NCBI GenBank assembly: GCA_963170055.1
Contig: CAUJGJ010000444.1
Location: forward strand, 4,375,118-4,439,117
Direction: 5' to 3'
Length of the DNA: 64,000 bases
Source of the DNA: Halisarca cf. caerulea
Taxonomy: Eukaryota > Porifera > Demospongiae > Chondrillida > Halisarcidae
The notes under the pieces are model-generated. The model made no database searches, was not told the origin of the DNA, and was given only the letters and a program-made list of their open reading frames with translations. Within the stretch, counting starts at the first letter, position 1, and every line of letters begins with the position of its first letter. This document shows, piece after piece, positions 52,696 to 61,490 of the stretch. The translations under genes were made by a program, and so were the position numbers.

Positions 52696-52981
52696 AAAAG
52701 GTGGAGATCTAGATGGCGGTCCATAACTGCAGGAATTTGAGGGGTGATTTCTAAGAGGTAAAGCTAAATTTTCACCGCGTATAATTTTGATTGCTTGTTC
52801 CATTCAAGTTATGTCTCACTATTTCTTGTCTTGGTCTGGCTTGAAAACCACAAAATGCTGCACATAACAGTCGAGGAAGAGAATTTCAAATTTATACGCG
52901 GTGAAAATTTAGATATTAATCTTAAGATTATTTTGAACCCACTTTAAAGTTTAAAAGCCACCATCTAGATCTCCGCCTTTT
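52696..52981. repeat. Degenerate long palindrome inside the insertion
   Basis: Two matched blocks are arranged symmetrically. The inner arms 52765-52784 (taaattttcaccgcgtataa) and 52892-52911 are perfect 20-bp reverse complements. The outer arms 52696-52719 and 52958-52981 match at 22 of 24 positions. Outer-to-inner spacing is 69 bp on the left and 70 bp on the right, with a 107-bp centre (52785-52891). The arms between the blocks no longer match, so this looks like an old inverted duplication that has partly decayed. It could also be a second, older palindromic element nested in the insertion. Confidence 0.75.
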
Positions 52982-53195
52982 CCACTGAAACTGTTTTCGG
53001 ACGTTGTGGCAAACGCTCAATTGTACAACTACCGAATTGAATATAGCAAGAAAAGAGGTATTGCTACAAAGTAGGAATGTTAGAAATATTATGTATGACG
53101 TTTTGTACACTTTTTATAAAGTATCTACGAAGAAAATAGGGGTGCAATTACGGTCATCTTAGCGGCGGCCATTTTGACTTTGCCATAAAATCGGA

Positions 53196-53210
53196 CATAA
53201 CATACCTGCG
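53196..53210 (-). repeat. Right terminal inverted repeat (15 bp)
   Basis: CATAACATACCTGCG is a perfect reverse complement of the left end. It is followed directly by the second CA (53211-53212) and then by ordinary satellite resuming mid-unit at 'tgctattcttgactt'. Confidence 0.9.
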
Positions 53211-55026
53211 CATGCTATTCTTGACTTCTTATGCATGATTCATGCATTAGCAAAGTCATAAAACTTATAGCTTCGGTGATTTGTCAAATAAGTTGTTAGT
53301 GTCAGAAATAGAAAATCGCAAATTTCTTTTCTAAGTTATTTGCAATTCTTGCAATTTCATGCTATTCTTGACTTCTTATGCATGATTCATGCATTAACAA
53401 AGTCATAAAACTTATAGCTGCGGTGATTTTTCAAATAAATTGTCCGTGTAAGAAAAAAAAATCGCAAATTTCTTTTGTAAGTTATTTGCAATTCTTGCCA
53501 TTTCATGCTATTCTTGACTTCTTATGCATGATTCATGCATTAACAAAGTCATAAAACTTATAGCTGCGGTGATTTTTCAAATAAATTGTCCGTGTAAGAA
53601 AAAAAAATCGCAAATTTCTTTTGTAAGTTATTTGCAATTCTTGCCATTTCATGCTATTCTTGACTTCTTATGCATGATTCATGCATGAACAAACTCATAA
53701 AACTTATAACTGCGGTGATTTGACAAATAAGTTGTTGGTGTGAGAAATAGAAAATCGCTAAATTCTTTTCTAAGTTATTTGAAAATCTTGGTATTTCATG
53801 CTATTCTTGACTTCTTATGCATGATTCATGCATTAACAAAGTCATAAAACTTATAGCTTCGGTGATTTGTCAAATAAGTTGTTGGTGTCAGAAATAGAAA
53901 ATCGCAAATTTCTTTTCTAAGTTATTTGCAATTCTTTAAATTTCATGCTATTCTTGACTTCTTATGCATGATTCATGCATTAACAAAGTTATAAAACTTA
54001 TAGCTGCGGTGATTTTTGAAATAAATTGTCCGTGTAAGAAAAAAAAATCGCAAATTTCTTTTCTTAGTTATTTGATATTCTTGTAATTTCATGCTATTCT
54101 TGACTTCTTATGCATTATTCATGCATTAACAATGTCATAACACTTATAGCTGCGGTGATTTGACAAATAAATTCTTCGTGTCAGAAAGAGAAAATCGCAA
54201 ATTTCTTTTGTGAATTATTTGCAATTTTCGCAATTTCATGCTATTCTTGACTTCTTATGCATGATTCATGCATGAACAAAGTCATAAAACTTATATCTGC
54301 GGTGATTTGACAAATAAGTTGTTGGTGTGAGAAATAGAAAATCGCTAATTTCTTTTCTAAGTTATTTGAAATTCTTTAAATTTCATGCTATTCTTGACTT
54401 CTTATGCATGATTCATGCATTAACAAAGTCATAAAACTTATAGCTGCTGTGATTTTTCAAATAAATTGTCCGTGTAAGAAAAAAAAAATCGTAAATTTCT
54501 TTTTAAAGTTATTTGCAATTCTTGCAATTTCATGCTATTCTTGACTTCTTATGCATGAATCATGCATTAGCAAAGTCATAAAACTTATAGCTGCGGTGAT
54601 TTGTCAAATAAATTGGTTGTGTAAGAAATAAAAAATCACCAATTTATTTTCTAAGTTATTAGCAATTCTTGCAATTTCATGCTATTCTTGACTTCCTATG
54701 CATGATTCATGCATTAACAAAGTCATAAAACTTATAGCTGCTGTGATTTTTCAAATAAATTGTCCGTGTAAGAAAAAAAAATCGCAAATTTCTTTTCTAA
54801 GTTATTTCCAATTCTTGCAATTTCATGCTATTCTTGACTTCTTATGCATGATTCCTGCATTAACAAAGTCATAAAACTTATAGCTGCGGTGATTTGTGGA
54901 ATAAATTGTTGGTGTCAGAAATAGAAAATCGCAAATTTCTTTTGTAAGTTATTTGCAATTGTTGAAATTTCATGCTATTCTTGATTTCTTATGCATGATT
55001 CATGCATGAACAAACTTATAAAACTT

Positions 55027-57675
55027 ATAGCTGCGGTGATTTGACAATTAAGTTGTTGGTGTCAGAAATAGAAAATCGCGAATTTCTTTTCTAAGTTATT
55101 TGCAATTCCTGCAATTTCATGCTATTCTTGACTTCTTATGCATGATTAATGCATTAACAAAGTCATAAAACTTATAGCTGCTTTGATTTTTCAAATAAAT
55201 TGTCCGTGTAAGAAAAAAAAAATCGTAAATTTCTTTTCTAAGTTATTTGCAATTCTTGCAATTTCATGCTATTCTTGACTTCTTATGCATGATTGATGCA
55301 TTACGAAAGTCATAAACTTATAGCTTCGGAGATTTGTCAAATAAATTGTTTGTGTAATAAATAGAAAATCGCAAATTTATTTTCTAAGTTATCTAAAATT
55401 CTTGCAATTTCAAGCTATTCTTGACTTCTTATGCATGATTCATGCATTAACAAAGTCATAAAACTTATAGCTGCTGTGATTTTTGAAATAAATTGTCCGT
55501 GTAAGAAAAAAAAAATCGCTAATTTCTTTTCTAAGTTATTTGAAATTCTTTGAATTTCATGCTATTCTTGACTTCTTATGCATGATTCATGCATTAACAA
55601 AGTCATAAAACTTATAGCTGCTGTGATTTTTCAATTAAATTGTCCGTGTAAGAAAAAAAAAATCGCAAATATATTTTCTAAGTTAATTGCAATTCTTGCA
55701 ATTTCATGCTATTCTTGAATTCTTATGCATGAATCATGCATTAACAAAGTCATAAAACTTATAGCTGCGGTGATTTGTCAAATAAATTGGTTGTGTAAAA
55801 AAAAAATAATTGCTAATTTCTTTTCTAAGTTACTTGCAATACTTGCAATTTCATGCTATTCTTGACTTCTTATGCATGATTCATGCATTAAGAAAGTCAT
55901 AAACTTATAGCTTCGGTGATTTGTCAAATAAATTTTTTGTGTAAGAAATAAAAAATCGCAAATTTATTTTCTAAGTTATCTAAAATTCTTGCAATTTCAA
56001 GCTATTCTTGACTTCTTATGCATGATTCATGCATTAACAAAGTCATAAAACTTATAGCTGCTGTGATTTTTGAAATAAATTGTCCGTGTAAGAAAAAAAA
56101 AATCGCAAATTTCTTTTCTAAGTTATTTGAAATTCTTTGAATTTCATGCTATTCTTGACTTCTTATGCATGATTCATGCATTAACAAAGTCATAAAACTT
56201 ATAGCTGCTGTGATTTTTCAAATAAATTGTCCGTGTAAGAAAATAAAAATCGCAAATTTCTTTTGTAAGTTATTTGCAATTCTTGCAATTTCATGCTATT
56301 CTTGACTTCTTATGCATGAATCATGCATTAACAAAGTCATAAAACTTATAGCTGTGGTGATTTGTCAAATAAATTGGTTGTGTAAGAAAAAAAATAATCG
56401 CTAATTTCTTTTCTAAGTTACTTGCAATACTTGCAATTTCATGCTATTCTTGACTTCTTATGCATGATTCATGCATTAACAAAGTCATAAAACTTATAGC
56501 TGCTGTGATTTTTCAATTAAATTGTCCGTGTAAGAAAAAAAAAATCGCAAATTTATTTTCTAAGTTAATTGCAATTCTTGCAATTTCATGCTATTCTTGA
56601 CTTCTTATGCATGAATCATGCATTAACAAAGTCATAAAACTTATAGCTGCGGTGATTTGTCAAATAAATTGGTTGTGTAAGAAAAAAAATAATTGCTAAT
56701 TTCTTTTCTAAGTTACTTGCAATACTTGCAATTTCATGCTATTCTTGACTTCTTATGCATGATTCATGCATTAAGAAAGTCATAAACTTATAGCTTCGGT
56801 GATTTGTCAAATAAATTTTTTGTGTAAGAAATAAAAAATCGCAAATTTATTTTCTAAGTTATCTAAAATTCTTGCAATTTCATGCTATTCTTGACTTCTT
56901 ATGCATGATTCCTGCATTAACAAAGTCATAAAACTTATAGCTGCTGTGATTTTTGAAATAAATTGTCCGTGTAAGAAAAAAAAAATCGCTAATTTCTTTT
57001 CTAAGTTATTTGAAATTCTTTGAATTTCATGCTATTCTTGACTTCTTATGCATGATTCATGCATTAACAAAGTCATAAAACTTATAGCTGCTGTGATTTT
57101 TCAAATAAATTGTCCGTGTAAGAAATAGAAAATCGCAAATTTCTTTTGTAAGTTATTTTCAATTCTTGCAATTTCATGCTATTCTTGACTTCTTATGCAT
57201 GAATCATGCATTAACAAAGTCATAAAACTTATAGCTGTGGTGATTTTTCAAATAAATTGGTTGTGTAAGAAAAAAAATAATCGCTAATTTCTTTTCTAAG
57301 TTACTTGCAATACTTGCAATTTCATGCTATTCTTGACTTCTTATGCATGATTCATGCATTAACAAAGTCGTAAAACTTATAGCTGCTGTGATTTTTCAAA
57401 TAAATTGTCCGTGTAAGAAAAAATAAATCGCAAATTTATTTTCTAAGTTATTTGCAATTCTTGCAATTTCATGCTATTCTTTACTTCTTATGCATGATTC
57501 ATGCATTAACAAAGTCATAAAACTTATAGCTGCGGTGATTTGTCAAATAAATTGGTTGTGTAAGAAAAAAAATAATTGCTAATTTCTTTTCTAAGTTACT
57601 TGCAATACTTGCAATTTCATGCTATTCTTGACTTCTTATGCATGATTCATGCATTAAGAAAGTCATAAACTTATA
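55027..57675 (+). repeat. HOR-5: 6-unit, about 883-bp repeat (three copies, outer limits approximate)
   Basis: The unit starting 'agcttcggtgatttgtc' with 'attttttgtgtaag' lies at 55909, 56792 and 57675, 883 bp apart each time. The marker 'ggttgtgtaa' with 'aattgctaat' lies at 55789, 56671 and 57554, 882 and 883 bp apart. The first copy is the least complete and its left limit is uncertain. Copies differ by several substitutions and by A-run length, so this HOR is older or less homogenised than those on the left. Confidence 0.75.
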
Positions 57676-59040
57676 GCTTCGGTGATTTGTCAAATAAATT
57701 TTTTGTGTAAGAAATAAAAAATCGCAAATTTATTTTCTAAATTATCTACAATTCTTGCAATTTCATGCTATTCTTGACTTCTTATGCATGATTCATGCAT
57801 TAACAAAGTCATAAAACTTATAGCTGCTGTGATTTTTCAAATAAATTGTCCGTGTAAGAAAAAAAAAATCGCAAATTTCTCTTCTAAGTTATTTGCAATT
57901 CTTGCAATTTCATGCTATTCTTGACTTCTTATGCATTATTCCTGCATTAACAAAGTCATAAAACTTATAGCTGCTGTGATTTTTGAAATAAATTGTCCGT
58001 GTAAGAAAAAAAAAATCGCAAATTTCTTTTCTAAGTTACTTGCAATTCTAGCAATTTCTTGCTATTCTTGACTTCTTATGCATGATTGATGCATTAAGAA
58101 AGTCATAAACTTATAGCTTCGGTGATTTGTCAAATAAATTTTTTGTGTAAGAAATAAAAAATCGCAAATTTATTTTGTAAGTTATCTACAATTCTTGCAA
58201 TTTCATGCTATTCTTGACTTCTTATGCATGATTCATGCATTAACAAAGTCATAAAACTTATAGCTGCTGTGATTTTTCAAATAAATTGTCGGTGTAAGAA
58301 AAAAAAAATCGCAAATTTCTTTTCTAAGTTATTTGCAATTCTTGCAATTTCATGCTATTCTTGACTTCTTATGCATGAATCATGCATTAACAAAGTCATA
58401 AAACTTATAGCTGCTTTGATTTTTGAAATAAATTGTCCGTGTAAGAAAAAAAAAATCGCAAATTTCTTTTCTAAGTTACTTGCAATTCTTGCAATTTCAT
58501 GCTATTCTTGACTTCTTATACATGATTCATGCATTAACAAAGTCATAAACTTATAGCTTCGGTCATTTGTCAAATAAATTTTTTGTGTAAGAAATAAAAA
58601 ATCGCAACTTTATTTTCTAAGTTATCTACAATTCTTGCAATTTCATGCTATTCTTGACTTCTTATGCATGATTCATGCATTAACAAAGTCATAAAACTTA
58701 TAGCTGCTGTGATTTTTCAAATAAATTGTCCGTGTAAGAGAAAAAAAATCGCAAATTTCTTTTGTAAGTTATTTGCAATTCTTGCAATTTCATGCTATTC
58801 TTGACTTCTTATGCATGATTCCTGCATTAACAAAGTCATAAAACTTATAGCTGCTGTGATTTTTGAAATAAATTGTCCGTGTAAGAAAAAAAAAATCGCA
58901 AATTTCTTTTCTAAGTTACTTGCAATTCTTGCAATTTCATGCTATTCTTGACTTCTTATGCATGATTCCTGCATTAACAAAGTCATAAAACTTATAGCTG
59001 CTGTGATTTTTGAAATAAATTGTCCGTGTAAGAAAAAAAA

Positions 59041-59840
59041 AATCGCTAATTTCTTTTTTAAGTTATTTGAAATTCTTTAAATTTCATGCTATTCTTGACT
59101 TATTATGCATGATTCATGCATTAACAAAGTGATAAAACTTATAGCTGCTGTGATTTTTGAAATAAATTGTCCGTGTAAGAAAAAAAAAATCACTAATTTC
59201 TTTTCTAAGTTATTTGAAATTCTTTAAATTTCATGCTATTCTTGACTCCTTATGCATGATTCATGCATTAACAAAGTCATAAAACTTATAGCTGCTGTGA
59301 TTTTTCAAATAAATTGGTTGTGTAAGAAAAAAAATAATCGCTAATTTTTTTTCTAAGTTACTTGCAATTCTTGCAATTTCATGCTATTCTTGACTTCTTA
59401 TGCATGATTGATGCATTAAGAAAGTCATAAACTTATAGCTTCGGTGATTTGTCAAATAAATTGTTTGTGTAAGAAATAAAAAATCGCAAATTTCTTTTCT
59501 AAGTTATCTACAATTTTTTAAATTTCATGCTATTCTTGACTTCTTATGCATGATTCCTGCATTAACAAAGTCATAAAACTTATAGCTGCTGTGATTTTTC
59601 AAATAAATTGTCCGTGTAAGAAAAAAAAAATCGCTAATTTCTTTTTTAAGTTATTTGAAATTCTTTAAATTTCATGCTATTCTTGACTTATTATGCATGA
59701 TTCATGCATTAACAAAGTCATAAAACTTATAGCTGCTGTGATTTTTGAAATAAATTGTCCGTGTAAGAAAAAAAAAATCACTAATTTCTTTTCTAAGTTA
59801 TTTGAAATTCTTTAAATTTCATGCTATTCTTGACTCCTTA
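59041..59840 (+). repeat. 588-bp (4-unit) tandem duplication in the right block
   Basis: The rare variant 'gacttattatgc' occurs with its 't' at 59101 and again at 59689, 588 bp apart. In each case it is preceded by a unit with 'tttcttttttaagttatttg' and followed by a unit with 'aatcactaatttc' and 'gactccttatgc'. One difference is 'aagtgataaaac' in the first copy against 'aagtcataaaac' in the second. Confidence 0.78.
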
Positions 59841-61490
59841 TGCATGATTCATGCATTAACAAAGTCATAAAACTTATAGCTTCTGTGATTTTTCAAATAA
59901 ATTGTCCGTGTAAGAAAAAAAAATCGCAAATTTCTTTTCTAAGTTATTTGCAATTCTTGCAATTTCATGCTATTCTTGACTTCTTATGCATGAATCATGC
60001 ATTAACAAAGTCATAAAACTTATAGCTGCGGTGATTTGTCAAATATATTGGTTGTGTAAGAAAAATAATAATCGCTAATTTCTTTTCTAAGTTACTTGCA
60101 ATTCTTGCAATTTCATGCTATTCTTGACTTCTTATGCATGATTGATGCATTAAGAAAGTCATAAACTTATAGCTTCGGTGATTTGTCAAATAAATTGTTT
60201 GTGTAAGAAATAAAAAATCGCAAATTTATTTTCTAAGTTATCTACAATTCTTTAAATTTAAGGCTATTCTTGACTTCTTATGCATGATTCCTGCATTAAC
60301 AAAATTCATAAAACTTATACCTGCTGTGATTTTTCAAATAAATTGTCCGTGTAAGAAAAAAATAATCGCAAATTTCTTTTCTAAGTTATTTGCAATTCTT
60401 GCAATTTCATGCTCTTCTTGACTTCTTATGCATGATTCCTGCATTAACAAAGTCATAAAACTTATAGCTGCTGTGATTTTTGAAATAAATTGTCCGTGTA
60501 AGAAAAAAAAAATCGCTAATTTCTTTTCTAAGTTATTTGAAATTCTTTAAATTTCATCCTATTCTTGCATTCTTATGCATGATTCATGCATTAACAAAGT
60601 CATAAAACTTATAGCTGCTGTGATTTTTCAAATAAATTGTCCGTTTTAAAAAAAAAATCGCAAATTTCTTTTCTAAGTTATTTGCAATTCTTGCAATTTC
60701 ATGCTATTTTTGACTTCTTATGCATGAATCATGCATTAACAAAGTCATAAAACTTATAGCTGCGGTGATTTGTCAAATAAATTGGTTGTGTAAGAAAAAA
60801 AATAATCGCTAATTTCTTTTCTAAGTTACTGGCAATTCTTGCAATTTCATGCTATTCTTGACTTTTTATGCATGATTGATGCATTAAGAAAGTCATAAAC
60901 TTATAGCTTCGGTGATTTGTCAAATAATTTTTTTGTGTAAGAAATAAAAAATCGCAAATATATTTTCTAAGTTATCTACAATTCTTGCAATTTCATGCTA
61001 TTCTTGACTTCTTATGCATGATTCATGCATTAACAAAGTCATAAAACTTATAGTTTCTGTGATTTTTCAAATAAATTGTCCGTGTAAGAAAAAAAAAATC
61101 GCAAATTTCTTTTCTAAGTTATTTGCAATTCTTGCAATTTCATGCTATTCTTGACTTCTTATGCATGATTCATGCATTAACAAAGTCATAAAACTTATAG
61201 CTGCGGTGATTTGTCAAATAAATTGTCTGTGTAAGAAAAACAATAATCGCTAATTTCTTTTCTAAGTTATTTGCAATTCTTGCAATTTCATGCTATTCTT
61301 GACTTCTTATGCATGATTGATGCTTTAAGAAAGTCATAAACTTATAGCTTCGGTGATTTGTCAAATGAATTGTTCGGGTCAAAAATAGAAAATAGAAAAT
61401 TTTTTTTCTAAGTTATTTTCAATTCTTGCAATGTCATGCTATTCTTGACTTCTTATGCATGATTCATGCATTAACAAAGTCATAAAACTT

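Larger units (their letters stand above)
52032..53210. mobile_element. Non-autonomous DNA transposon-like insertion, 1179 bp
   Basis: This is the only non-satellite sequence in the window. It begins CGCAGGTATGTTATG (52032-52046) and ends with the exact reverse complement (53196-53210). The satellite reads '...gcaattt ca tgctattc...' in hundreds of intact units. Here the 'ca' is found on both sides (52030-52031 and 53211-53212), so a 2-bp CA target duplication is the simplest reading, and removing the element plus one CA restores a normal unit. No open frame longer than about 60 codons belongs to the element, and no transposase motif was recognised, so it would need enzyme supplied elsewhere. 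Inside are a 9-bp stem-loop next to the left end, a tandem 10-mer and a large degenerate palindrome. A 2-bp duplication that is not TA is unusual for Tc1/mariner. I do not assign a superfamily. Confidence 0.85.
53211..61490 (+). repeat. 147-bp satellite array, right block, A-tract subfamily
   Basis: The satellite resumes mid-unit in the same orientation. About 56 units follow. Many carry a variable stretch reading 'ccgtgtaag' plus a run of 8-10 A and 'tcgc' (53411-53556 is an example), or 'ggttgtgtaag' plus an A-rich run and 'tcgctaattt'. Other subfamily marks are 'agcttcggtg', 'gctgctgtg', 'gaaattctttaaattt', 'gattgatgcattaag' and 'gattcctgcattaac'. Unit-to-unit differences are visibly more numerous than in the left block, although 'tgctattcttgacttcttatgcatga' type sequence remains constant. 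No gene is present. Local periods of 883 bp (6 units) and 588 bp (4 units) are found. Confidence 0.95.

Noticed and set aside
52928..53110. Open frame of 60 codons, minus strand, with a hydrophobic start
   Set aside because: It lies in A/T-rich non-coding sequence of the insertion and overlaps the palindrome arm. No recognisable domain, and chance frames of this length are expected.
52032..53210. tRNA-derived SINE or retrotransposon as the insertion
   Set aside because: No poly-A or simple-repeat tail, no convincing A and B boxes, no reverse transcriptase frame. The inverted ends and 2-bp duplication fit a DNA transposon.
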